Of a stretch of 64,000 nucleotides of DNA, positions 21,149 to 30,353 are shown one piece after another (position 1 is the stretch's first letter; every line of letters begins with the position of its first letter). The stretch is from Hyphomonadaceae bacterium. Its GTDB lineage: Bacteria > Pseudomonadota > Alphaproteobacteria > Caulobacterales > Aquidulcibacteraceae. The notes beneath the pieces are model-generated. The model did not search any database and was not told the DNA's origin. It saw only the letters and a list, made by a program, of their open reading frames with translations. The position numbers were made by a program, and so were the translations under genes. The stretch lies in NCBI GenBank assembly GCA_009773395.1, contig WRPI01000004.1, positions 1 to 64,000 of the forward strand. Reading direction: 5' to 3'.

Positions 21149-21684
21149 CCTATCGTGAGGGCGGCCCAAATGCTTTCGTCAATCACTTCCGTATTGGAAA
21201 TTGGTGATTGCCCGCCCTTAATGACTGCCGAAATTGGCCCCCAAATTATTGGATACGCATATTCAATAATTTTTTGATTGATTATTCCAGATTTTTGGCC
21301 TTCTGCGGCAAAACCAACACAGGACTTGACCATTAAACTCGATTGCCCAAAACCATTATATGCCAAATAGTTTGCGGCTTGGTTGTTGGTTTGTGCAAAT
21401 TGGAAAATACGGGTCAATACCAAACTAAACCTATCACGAAGCGATAATTTGGCCGGAATTGCAGCGAAAACTTGAGCATTAAATAACGCCTCACAATGAT
21501 CATCTAAGATTTTTTTCAAGTCCGATTTAGTTGTGATAACACGGTAAATTGAGCCTATCGCGAGCCCCGATGCTTCCGCCAATTCCTTTATTGAAATATC
21601 GTTGCCATGAACACTATGCGTGATAGTTGCGCTGGCGATTATGCTTTTCAATTCCTTAGTGGTGGATGGTGAGCGTCTTGTCAT
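21145..21684 (-). CDS. TetR-family transcriptional regulator
   Basis: HTH 'ISIKELAEASGLAIGSIYRVITTKSDL'. Confidence 0.85.
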   Translation of the reverse strand: MTRRSPSTTKELKSIIASATITHSVHGNDISIKELAEASGLAIGSIYRVITTKSDLKKILDDHCEALFNAQVFAAIPAKLSLRDRFSLVLTRIFQFAQTNNQAANYLAYNGFGQSSLMVKSCVGFAAEGQKSGIINQKIIEYAYPIIWGPISAVIKGGQSPISNTEVIDESIWAALTIG

Positions 21685-21696
21685 TGCGTGACCTTA

Positions 21697-21714
21697 AATG
21701 AAGCAATATTCATT
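21697..21714. promoter_or_regulatory. Candidate TetR operator palindrome AATGAA-N6-TTCATT
   Basis: Perfect 6+6 inverted repeat 13 nt upstream of the tetR start. Confidence 0.45.
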
Positions 21715-21771
21715 CGTATGATTTGCCGATACAAGCAAGCTGTGTTAGAGCGCTTTTCGTTCAAACAGAGC

Positions 21772-21846
21772 GCGGGCGTAGTTCAGAGGTAGAACGTCAG
21801 CTTCCCAAGCTGAATGTCGTGAGTTCGATTCTCATCGTCCGCTCCA
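21772..21846 (+). tRNA. tRNA-Gly (anticodon CCC), CCA encoded
   Basis: Acceptor gcgggcg/cgtccgc, anticodon stem-loop tcagc-ttCCCaa-gctga, T arm gtgag-ttcgatt-ctcat, terminal CCA. Confidence 0.93.
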
Positions 21847-21854
21847 AGAACTCT

Positions 21855-21952
21855 CAAATTGCCACCCTCGCGGCTTCGCCGCTCACTCTGCAATTTGGAT
21901 TCAAGCGGACAAATATTTTTGAAAAGCGTCGTTTTCAAAAATATTTGACATT
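21855..21952 (+). repeat. Dispersed two-hairpin repeat, family 2, copy 1
   Basis: CAAATTGC..GCAATTTG hairpin, 12-nt linker, 16-bp perfect stem with GCGTCG loop (21910-21947); matches the reverse complement of 45074-45160. Confidence 0.88.
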
Positions 21953-21962
21953 TTCTTTTTCT

Positions 21963-22385
21963 TTATGCTTTCCCTTTACCCAAAATAGTCATGGAGGAAA
22001 TGGCGCGGCAGGAGAGTTTGCCGCGAGCGTCAAAAAGTTCTGCTTCGGCGAACATTGTAGTGCGGCCAATTCCAGTTATTCGGGCCACGACTTCCACTTT
22101 GCCAATTTTAATCGGCCTTAGATATTGAATATTCAGATCAATAGTTGAAGGAAACCCTTTTCCCGCCAGTTTCAAAGTTCCAAGCATTCCCATTGCGTCA
22201 TCTATCATTGCAGCCAAAAAACCGCCTTGAATGGTGCCAAACGGATTACAAAACTCGGGTTTGCCGTCAAAACGAACTCGAGTCATTGATTTCGCCATAT
22301 CTAGTTCGAGCAATTCCATGCCCATAGTTACCGAACACGGTGCAAGTTCGAAAAGCCCAGCTTTTTCAAAATGCTCTTTGGGCAT
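21963..22385 (-). CDS. PaaI-like hotdog thioesterase
   Basis: NPFGTIQGGFLAAMIDDAMG motif. Confidence 0.88.
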   Translation of the reverse strand: MPKEHFEKAGLFELAPCSVTMGMELLELDMAKSMTRVRFDGKPEFCNPFGTIQGGFLAAMIDDAMGMLGTLKLAGKGFPSTIDLNIQYLRPIKIGKVEVVARITGIGRTTMFAEAELFDARGKLSCRAISSMTILGKGKA

Positions 22386-22849
22386 TATTCTGCCTCAAGC
22401 TCAACAACCACTGGGCATTTAAGTGAATTGGCGATAAAGCAAGTTTCGTGCGCTTTGTGGTGCAATTCTTCCAATTCTGACTTTGTTGGAGCTTTTCCCT
22501 CAAATTCGGCTTTTGGCACCAATGTGACCAAAGTGATGCGAATTACACCATCTTCGTCTTTGCCCAAACGCCCATGCGGATTATCTTCATAGCTATTGAT
22601 TACAAATCCTGCCTTACGCGTGAAATCCAAAAACCAAAGCATGTGGCAGGAGGCAACCGCCGCCACCAATAATTCTTCGGGATCCGCAGCATCAACTTTG
22701 GACAATGGTGGGCGCACGCCTTCGGGATTTGAAGAACCTGCAATTGACACCCCGCCATCAAACGAAATCAAATGCCCGCGCGAATATTTGGCATCGGAAA
22801 ATATTGCGCCATCACGCGACCAATTTATTTTTGCAATATGTTTGCTCAT
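22385..22849 (-). CDS. OsmC family protein
   Basis: PEELLVAAVASCHMLWFLDFTRKAG, KCPVVVELEAE. Confidence 0.92.
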   Translation of the reverse strand: MSKHIAKINWSRDGAIFSDAKYSRGHLISFDGGVSIAGSSNPEGVRPPLSKVDAADPEELLVAAVASCHMLWFLDFTRKAGFVINSYEDNPHGRLGKDEDGVIRITLVTLVPKAEFEGKAPTKSELEELHHKAHETCFIANSLKCPVVVELEAE

Positions 22850-23367
22850 GGTTGTTTGTCCTTAATTTGTGGAAGTCGAATTTGGCTAAGAAAAATAAAA
22901 ACTGCGCTTACACCTGCAATTAGCGCCATTAAATAGTGCGCTGGTTCAAAAAATAAAGGCGAGTTGGCATTGTTTATCAAACCGATTAGATAAAATATTG
23001 CAATTGCGGCGATTATTCCGAAACCATATCTTACGAAGTTTTGCTTTGCCCGTTTGAGATTAGCGCTTGCCCTTACCACCGCCCCGCCAAACAAAAACGC
23101 GATTGGTGAAGCGAATATAAGTCCAAACCCGCCGCTGGCAAAAACTACCAAGGCAATCGCCGATAATTCAAGTTTGAAATCAAGCGCCGGCGAAGTCAGC
23201 GGTTTGCCAAAAACCCGACCAATTGCGTCGAACACCACGATGACAACGCCGGTTATAAGCCCAGACCCAGTTCCAGCACAAATCGCCGCCCACAAATAGC
23301 GAAAAAAGCCAGTTTTAGTTGCTTTGCCATCTTGTTGTTCCGGCTGTTTATGCCATTCTTTACTCAT
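22846..23367 (-). CDS. hypothetical membrane protein
   Basis: Several hydrophobic segments; in operon-like array with osmC. Confidence 0.55.
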   Translation of the reverse strand: MSKEWHKQPEQQDGKATKTGFFRYLWAAICAGTGSGLITGVVIVVFDAIGRVFGKPLTSPALDFKLELSAIALVVFASGGFGLIFASPIAFLFGGAVVRASANLKRAKQNFVRYGFGIIAAIAIFYLIGLINNANSPLFFEPAHYLMALIAGVSAVFIFLSQIRLPQIKDKQP

Positions 23368-23378
23368 CGTTCTAGTGT

Positions 23379-25163
23379 CTAAAACTCATCTGCGCTAAGG
23401 GCCATTACGGCCGCAGAGCCTGCCTTCACTTTTGCCAGATGCATTGCGGTTTCGGGGACCACGCGTTCCATATAATAGCGCGCGGTTTTGAGCTTTGTTG
23501 CATAAAATGGATCTGAATTATTTGCTTTTGGCGCGGCAGTTTTCGCCATCAAAGCCCACATATATGCAAGCCCAGTTATACCAAACAAATGCATATAATC
23601 GCTTGACGCTGCGCCAGCATTATCAAAATTCATCATCGCATTTTGCATCAGCCACATACTGGCCTCTTGCAGACGTGATTTTGCGGTCACCAAACCTTCA
23701 ACAAATGGCGCAAGCGCGACATCGTCTTTGTTAGCAGCTACAAATGCATCCATTTCCGCCAAGAAAGTCTGCAAAGCACGACCACTATTTTGCCCCAATT
23801 TGCGCCCAACCAAATCCAGTGCTTGCACACCATTTGCGCCTTCATAAATCATGGCAATTCGTGCATCGCGCACAAATTGGCTCATGCCCCATTCTTCTAT
23901 GAACCCATGCCCGCCATAAACTTGTTGGGCATTAACTGCATTAGCAAAACCCTTATCGGTCATATAGCCTTTTATCACTGGTGTCAGCAGCGCCATATAA
24001 TCATTGGCCTTGGTGCGGGCTGCTTCATCTGGCGACAAGTGCAACAGGTCACTGTGAAGCGCGGTCCATAAAACAAACGCCCGCGCGCCTTCGTTAAATG
24101 CTTTGGCGTCCATCAGCATCCGCCGAATATCAGGGTGAACAATAATTGGGTCAGCTGGGCCATCGGGGTTTTTTGGGCCAGTTAGTGAACGGCCTTGGAT
24201 GCGGTCTTTAGCATAAATAACTGCATTTTGATATGAAACTTCGGATTGGGTTAGGCCTTGCAAGCCAACACCCAAACGCGCGACATTCATCATTACGAAC
24301 ATGGCATTAAGGCCCTTGCCTTCTTCGCCAACCAGCCAACCTTTGGCACCATCATAATTCATCACGCAAGTTGAATTGCCGTGAATGCCCATTTTTTCTT
24401 CGATTTTACCGCATACGGCGGGGTTTCTCGCGCCCAAAGTGCCATCATCATTAATAATAAACTTCGGAACTACAAACAAACTTATGCCTTTAGTTCCAGC
24501 TGGTGCGCCAGCAATTCGCGCAATGACCAAATGGATAATATTGTCAGCCATGTCATGTTCACCAGCCGAAATGAAGATTTTCTGGCCAGTAATATTAAAC
24601 GAGCCATCGGCATTGGGTTCGGCCTTGGTGCGCAACATCCCCAAATCTGTTCCGCAATGTGGTTCAGTAAGGTTCATGGTTCCCGTCCATTCGCCAGTTA
24701 CCATTTTTGGCAGATATTTTTCTTTCAGTTCTTGCGAACCATGTGCCAAAATCGCCGAATATGCACCATGACTAAGCCCCGGATACATTGCCCATGCCAT
24801 ATTCGATGACGATACCATTTCCGATAAAGCCAAAGTCAAAACATGGGGCAAACCTTGACCACCAAATTCTGTCACCGCACCAATTGTTGGCCAGCCTGAT
24901 TCGACATATTGCGCATATGCTTCTTTGAAGCCTGGGGGCGCAGTAACCGAACCGTCATCAGCGCGCACGCAGCCATGTTCATCGCCGATTTTATTTAATG
25001 GCGCCAATACGCTTTCACAAAACTTGGCGCTTTCTTCTAAAATTTGATCTCGGGTTTCTTTGGTCGCCTCGCCAAAACCTTCGAGCGCTTCATATTGATC
25101 GACCTGTAATAATTCGTCGAAAATAAACTGCATGTCACGAATTGGCGCTTTATAACTTGCCAT
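23379..25163 (-). CDS. acyl-CoA dehydrogenase
   Basis: TGTMNLTEPHCGTDLGMLRTKAEPNADGSFNITGQKIFISAGEHD; QQVYGGHGFIEEWGMSQFVRDARI. Confidence 0.95.
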   Translation of the reverse strand: MASYKAPIRDMQFIFDELLQVDQYEALEGFGEATKETRDQILEESAKFCESVLAPLNKIGDEHGCVRADDGSVTAPPGFKEAYAQYVESGWPTIGAVTEFGGQGLPHVLTLALSEMVSSSNMAWAMYPGLSHGAYSAILAHGSQELKEKYLPKMVTGEWTGTMNLTEPHCGTDLGMLRTKAEPNADGSFNITGQKIFISAGEHDMADNIIHLVIARIAGAPAGTKGISLFVVPKFIINDDGTLGARNPAVCGKIEEKMGIHGNSTCVMNYDGAKGWLVGEEGKGLNAMFVMMNVARLGVGLQGLTQSEVSYQNAVIYAKDRIQGRSLTGPKNPDGPADPIIVHPDIRRMLMDAKAFNEGARAFVLWTALHSDLLHLSPDEAARTKANDYMALLTPVIKGYMTDKGFANAVNAQQVYGGHGFIEEWGMSQFVRDARIAMIYEGANGVQALDLVGRKLGQNSGRALQTFLAEMDAFVAANKDDVALAPFVEGLVTAKSRLQEASMWLMQNAMMNFDNAGAASSDYMHLFGITGLAYMWALMAKTAAPKANNSDPFYATKLKTARYYMERVVPETAMHLAKVKAGSAAVMALSADEF

Positions 25164-25590
25164 GTGTTAGTTCTCCCATAAATATTCGATAGGCCTCATC
25201 ATCAATATCTGATGCCGTTAATAATTCTTCTACGCGCTTTGTAAACGTCTTCAAGGTCTCTAGCACAATTTCTAAATCCACTTTCTGATTTTCCAATATT
25301 TCGGTTTGAGTGCGGAACTTACTTAACGCTATTTCTAATTGGAAGCGCCTGCCACCTTCTAAATCATAAGCGTCCAATATCCCTTTTAATTCATTGAGCG
25401 ACAGCCCAATTCGTTTCCCGCGCAATAATAAATTAAGGCGCACCCTGTCGCGCGAATTATATCGCCGGACAGTTCCTTCGCGTTTAGGCGCCAATAATCC
25501 TTTGGCCTCATAAAAGCGCAAAGCACGCGCGGTAACGTCAAACTCTTTGACGAGCTCGCCAATTGTCCAATATGTATCGCTTTGTGGCAT
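25150..25590 (-). CDS. MerR-family transcriptional regulator
   Basis: TIGELVKEFDVTARALRFYEAKGLLAPKREGTVRRY. Confidence 0.92.
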   Translation of the reverse strand: MPQSDTYWTIGELVKEFDVTARALRFYEAKGLLAPKREGTVRRYNSRDRVRLNLLLRGKRIGLSLNELKGILDAYDLEGGRRFQLEIALSKFRTQTEILENQKVDLEIVLETLKTFTKRVEELLTASDIDDEAYRIFMGELTHGKL

Positions 25591-25643
25591 TGCATTCCAT
25601 CATTTCAAAATTTGGCGTAAATATCGGCTTAATTTCGCATTGA

Positions 25644-25659
25644 TTGACGCAAACGTCAA
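25644..25659. promoter_or_regulatory. Candidate MerR/LiuR-type operator TTGACGCAAACGTCAA
   Basis: Perfect inverted repeat TTGACG-CAAA-CGTCAA 53 bp upstream of the merR start. Confidence 0.6.
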
Positions 25660-25782
25660 GCCAAAAACTAGTGCGGTTTGCGTTTAGTTATCACCAAACG
25701 CCTGCGCTAGATTCCTTCTTGGTCGCGCATTTTTGCTTATTAAGTTGAATCAACTTAAACGCTGGTGCGCTCTAGGGCAAAA

Positions 25783-27225
25783 TCAAATATCGAATTTCAC
25801 ACCTTGGGCAAGTGGCAATACATCTGAATAATTAATGGTTTGGGTTTGCCGCACCATATAGGCTTTCCAAGCATCAGAACCCGATTCTCGCCCGCCGCCA
25901 GTTTCTTTTTCGCCACCAAACGCGCCGCCAATTTCGGCGCCAGAAGTGCCAATATTAACATTGGCGATGCCGCAATCAGAGCCAGTTGCCGATAAGAAGG
26001 TCTCGGCTTCGCGCAAGTCATTAGTGAATATTGCCGAACTTAGGCCCTGTGGAACATCATTATTGATTGCAATCGCTTCATCAAGGCCGTCAGCGTCAAC
26101 TACATATAAAATTGGCGCGAAAGTTTCGGTTGCTGTAATTGCAGTTGCAGATTTCATGTCAATAATTGCTGGCGTAACATAATAACCATTGAAATTGCCG
26201 AGGCGCTCACCGCCATAAACCAATGTGCCGCCCTCGGCTTTGGCTTGATCTATCGCAGTTTGCATGGCCTCATATGCCGCTTGGTCAATCAATGGGCCCA
26301 TCAATATTCCAGCTTGGCGCGGATCGCCGATTGGCACTGATTTATAGGCTTTAACCAAGACTTCCAACAATTTTGCTTTAACCGACGAATGCACAATCAA
26401 GCGTCGCAAAGTCGTGCATCTTTGGCCAGCAGTGCCGACGGCGGCGAAAGTTATGGCTCGCCCTAAAAGCGAAAAATCCGCGCTTGGGCGCACTATCATT
26501 GCGCCATTGCCGCCAAGTTCCAGCAAGCTGCGTTTTAATCCCTCTGCACACGCCCGCGCCACTTGTTTGCCCATACGGGTCGAGCCAGTTGCTGAAACTA
26601 GCCGCACTTTTTCGTGGGCAACCATTGCCGCGCCGACATCGGCAAGACCTTGAATTGTCGCAAACAAATCAGCGGGCGCGTCAGTGCCAAAACGCGAAGC
26701 GGCTTCTTCGAGTGATTCTTGAACGACTTCTGCGCATAAAGGGGTTTTTTCCGAAGGCTTCCAAATAATGCTATTGCCGCAAATAAGCGCCAAAGTTGCA
26801 TTCCAAGCATAAACCGCCACTGGAAAATTAAATGCCGAAATAATGCCGACGACGCCAAGCGGCTTCCAGCGTTCCAGTAAATGGTGTTCAACCCGTTCAG
26901 ATTGAATAGTAAGGCCATGCAATTGGCGCGAAAGCCCCACTGCAAAATCGCAAATATCAATCATCTCTTGAACTTCACCCAAAGCTTCAGAAGTGATTTT
27001 CCCTGCTTCAAGAGAGACCATATCGGCGATTTCTTGTTTGCGGGCGCGCAAAACTTCACCCCATATGCGAACAAGTTCACCGCGTCTTGGGGCCGGCACT
27101 TTACGCCATTTCAAATGCGCCAAATGTGCGTTTTCACATATAGAATCAATGTCACCCAGAGGTGTGGCATTGACCTGCCCTAAAATTGCGCCATCGATTG
27201 GCGACTTTGAAGTGATGGCGTTCAT
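25783..27225 (-). CDS. aldehyde dehydrogenase (AmaB/ALDH7-like)
   Basis: [54 protein letters not shown]-type C-terminus. Confidence 0.88.
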   Translation of the reverse strand: [480 protein letters not shown]

Positions 27226-27268
27226 TCGGGAATTACCTTTTTACGAAGCCCAGAAGGGCGTAAATTCA

Positions 27269-28312
27269 TCATACCCATCTATTGAATAATTTGGACAACT
27301 TCAACCCTTGCCCCTGATAGTGCGACCCGCTTTCGCCATAAAACCGATTGGGAACTGCTGCGAGATTTTCATAAACTAACCGCGCGACTGGTTGGCCATG
27401 TTCAAGGACAAAGGGAACATCGCGGCCACGCACTTCCAATACGCCCCTAGCGCCCTTCGCGTTAGGCGATGATGGCCCAAATCCGGGGTCAAAAAAACCT
27501 GCATAATGGGCGCGAAACTCGCCTAAATCCTCCGCGCTTGCAACCATTTCTGCAGCCAAGTCTTTTTCGATAATTAGGCCCGGCGCCGAAGCCAAAATAT
27601 AAAACTCACCGGGGTCCAGAACCAAGCGTCTGTCTGGTGCATAAAGCGGTTCAAAATATTTACGCGGGTCGTGCAGCCCAATATCGGCAAGGTTCAGAAG
27701 GGGTGCGTGCCGCCTCGCTCTAAACCCGACAATTTTACCCAGTGATTTAGGGTCTAAATCCAATGCCAAATCCACAGATTTTACAGTTTTGGGCGAATAT
27801 TGCTTGAGCCGTAATTGCGCAAGCCGCTCATTGGTTTTTGCCAAAATCGAAAAAGTTCGTGGGCAAATTTCCACCCAAAGCGGGCCATTATATCCTTGCG
27901 CCACGCGGTCAAATGCAGTGGCATAATCGGTGATTACGCGTACAAAAACATCAATTCGGCCAGTCGAGCTTTTGGGGTTGGTGATGCCGTCAATATATGG
28001 CGGTAGCTTAAGCGCTTCTTGTAGTGGCACAAGGTAAACGCAACCTGTTTCCAAAACCGCGCCTTCTCGCAAATCCAAGCGATGCAACATAATGTCTGAC
28101 TCACTCAAACACTGAGTCACAGTTCTTTTGCCGCCTGGCAGAAAACTGGCACGCAGGCGATAGGCAAAATCGCCTAAGCGTAAATCAATGCTCGCGGGTT
28201 GAAATTGGCTTTCTTCAATCGGGTTTTCCGACGAAATATGTCCTTTTTGCGCTAATAGAGACAATTGATTATCAACCAAAACTCCAGCGCGTTGTTCAGT
28301 ATTTTCGCTCAT
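27269..28312 (-). CDS. dcd: 2'-deoxycytidine 5'-triphosphate deaminase (long, alphaproteobacterial type)
   Basis: QPASIDLRLGDFAYRLRASFLPG, PKSSTGRIDVFVRVITD. Confidence 0.9.
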   Translation of the reverse strand: MSENTEQRAGVLVDNQLSLLAQKGHISSENPIEESQFQPASIDLRLGDFAYRLRASFLPGGKRTVTQCLSESDIMLHRLDLREGAVLETGCVYLVPLQEALKLPPYIDGITNPKSSTGRIDVFVRVITDYATAFDRVAQGYNGPLWVEICPRTFSILAKTNERLAQLRLKQYSPKTVKSVDLALDLDPKSLGKIVGFRARRHAPLLNLADIGLHDPRKYFEPLYAPDRRLVLDPGEFYILASAPGLIIEKDLAAEMVASAEDLGEFRAHYAGFFDPGFGPSSPNAKGARGVLEVRGRDVPFVLEHGQPVARLVYENLAAVPNRFYGESGSHYQGQGLKLSKLFNRWV

Positions 28313-28392
28313 CGCAATAAGTTATTCGCTAAAGGGGTTGAAGGAAAGCCCCATTTGCAATACCAAGCACTTTGAGAAAAGTGAACGGCGAA

Positions 28393-29595
28393 ATGACCAA
28401 ATCTACAGATCTAAAAACTGATACAATTCTTGTCCGTGGCGGCACGAGCCGCAGCGAGCATAAAGAAACATCAGAAGCGATTTTTCTGACATCGGGCTTT
28501 GTCTATGATAGCGCCGAAGAAGCCGAAGCACGTTTTTTGGGTGAAGCCCCCGGTTATCTTTATGGCCGCTACGCCAACCCCACCAATACAATGTTGGAAC
28601 AAAAATTGGCAACGCTTGAAGGCGCCGATTTGTGCCGCCTAACCTCATCTGGGATGGCGGCAGTGAATGGCGCATTATTGGCTTGCGTGAAAGCTGGCGA
28701 TCATATCGTCGCTGGTAAGGCTCTATTTTCTTCCTGCCGTTGGCTAATCGAGACGTTTTTGCCGCGCTATGGCGTTGAATATACACTAGTGGATAGTGCT
28801 GAAAGTGCAAATTGGGCCGCGGCGATTAAGCCAAATACCAAGGCCTTCTTCCTCGAAACGCCTGCAAATCCGATTTTGGAAATTTCTGACATTCGCGCAA
28901 TTGCCGATATTGCCCATAATGCTGGTGCAAAACTCATTATTGATAATGTTTTCGCTACGCCGCTTTTGCAAAAGCCAATGGCATTGGGTGCAGATATTGT
29001 GATTTATTCGCTGACCAAACATTGTGATGGTCAAGGTCGGGTTTTGGGCGGCGCGATTTTGGGCGCTGAAAAGTGGGTATTGGAAGAATTAGATCCAATT
29101 TTGCGCCATACTGGCCCCGCAATGTCGCCATTTGTGGCCTGGGTCGTGCTTAAGGGCATGGAAACAATGTCATTGCGAGTTGAGAGGGCTTGCAATAATG
29201 CGGCGAAATTGGCTGATATTATTGCCGCACATTCAGCAGTCAATTTCGTGCGCTATCCAACCCGCATTGATCACCCGCAACATGAACTTGCCGCACGGCA
29301 AATGACGATGTCCAATAAGCCAATGGGCGGTACAATCGTTGCGTTTGAACTTAAAGGCGGTAAATCGGCAGCGTTTAAGTTTCTTAACGCACTAAAAATC
29401 ATAGATGTTTCCAATAATCTTGGCGACACAAAATCCCTTGCCACCCACCCCGCCACAACTACGCACAAATTATTTGAAGCTGAAGTGCAAGTGCAAATGG
29501 GCGTGACGCCGGGCTATGTGCGGCTGTCGGTTGGCATTGAAGATGTCGAAGATTTGGCTGAAGATGTTACGCGGGCGTTGGAAACTTTAGGCTAG
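28393..29595 (+). CDS. metZ: O-succinylhomoserine sulfhydrylase
   Basis: Cys/Met metabolism PLP enzyme: YGRYANPTNTMLEQKLATLEGA, YSLTKHCDGQGRVLGGAI. Confidence 0.93.
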   Translation: MTKSTDLKTDTILVRGGTSRSEHKETSEAIFLTSGFVYDSAEEAEARFLGEAPGYLYGRYANPTNTMLEQKLATLEGADLCRLTSSGMAAVNGALLACVKAGDHIVAGKALFSSCRWLIETFLPRYGVEYTLVDSAESANWAAAIKPNTKAFFLETPANPILEISDIRAIADIAHNAGAKLIIDNVFATPLLQKPMALGADIVIYSLTKHCDGQGRVLGGAILGAEKWVLEELDPILRHTGPAMSPFVAWVVLKGMETMSLRVERACNNAAKLADIIAAHSAVNFVRYPTRIDHPQHELAARQMTMSNKPMGGTIVAFELKGGKSAAFKFLNALKIIDVSNNLGDTKSLATHPATTTHKLFEAEVQVQMGVTPGYVRLSVGIEDVEDLAEDVTRALETLG

Positions 29596-29639
29596 AAGCG
29601 AAAGTCAAACTTGCGCTTTACACATTATTGGGAGCCGCG

Positions 29640-30344
29640 ATGAAAAAAGCTTTTACGCTTTCCAAGCGACAAATTTTAGTCGGGTCAGTGATTGGCGTGT
29701 GCGGACTTGCTATTTACAAATCACTGCCCAATCCAATAATTGACCAAATCGTGTGGCAAGTTATTGATAGAACACCCAAAAAACCGCCACCGCCCCGAGT
29801 GCCTTTCTTCAGTGATATTTCGGAAAAAGCGGCGCGCCTAATTGATGCTGCTGAAAGCCAAATTGGCGAGACGCTTGAATATGATGCGGGATATTCCAAA
29901 ATAGCTTTCCCATATGGTGATATTTCAAGGCGTAAAGGCGTGTGCACCGATGTAATAATCCGAGCATTTCGCGATGGGTTAGGCATAGATTTGCAAGCAT
30001 TAGTGTATGAAGACATGAAAAAAGATTTTGAAGCCTATCCTAAAAAATGGGGTCTCGAAGCGCCTGATACGAATATTGACCATCGCCGCGTACCGAATTT
30101 GCTCAAGTTTTTTGAGCGGAAAGGGGCGCTAGTTCCAATTTCGAGCAATGGTCGAACCTATTTACCGGGCGATTTAGTAACCGCAATCTCTCCACTGAAA
30201 AGGCCGCATATAATGTTGGTTTCAAATCGTCCAAATAAAAACAAATCCCGGCCATTGGTAATTCATAACATCGGAGCAGGAACTCGAATTCAAGATTTTC
30301 TGTTTGAATATGAACTAACTGGGCATATTAGGTTTATGACCTAA
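29640..30344 (+). CDS. DUF1287 family protein
   Basis: YDAGYSKIAFPYGDISRRKGVCTDVIIRAFR, PDTNIDHRRVPNL. Confidence 0.8.
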   Translation: MKKAFTLSKRQILVGSVIGVCGLAIYKSLPNPIIDQIVWQVIDRTPKKPPPPRVPFFSDISEKAARLIDAAESQIGETLEYDAGYSKIAFPYGDISRRKGVCTDVIIRAFRDGLGIDLQALVYEDMKKDFEAYPKKWGLEAPDTNIDHRRVPNLLKFFERKGALVPISSNGRTYLPGDLVTAISPLKRPHIMLVSNRPNKNKSRPLVIHNIGAGTRIQDFLFEYELTGHIRFMT

Positions 30345-30353
30345 CCTAAGCCT

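Noticed and set aside
27239-27264. TTTACGaaGCCCagaaGGGCGTAAA hairpin between dcd and the aldehyde dehydrogenase gene
   Set aside because: Plausible attenuator or operator but short and with a bulge; no supporting context.
28313-28392. Possible SAM-II or SAM/SAH riboswitch upstream of metZ (GCTAAAGGGG, GGGG..CCCC hairpin)
   Set aside because: Only fragments resemble the consensus; the pseudoknot pairing could not be completed from the sequence and the leader is very short.
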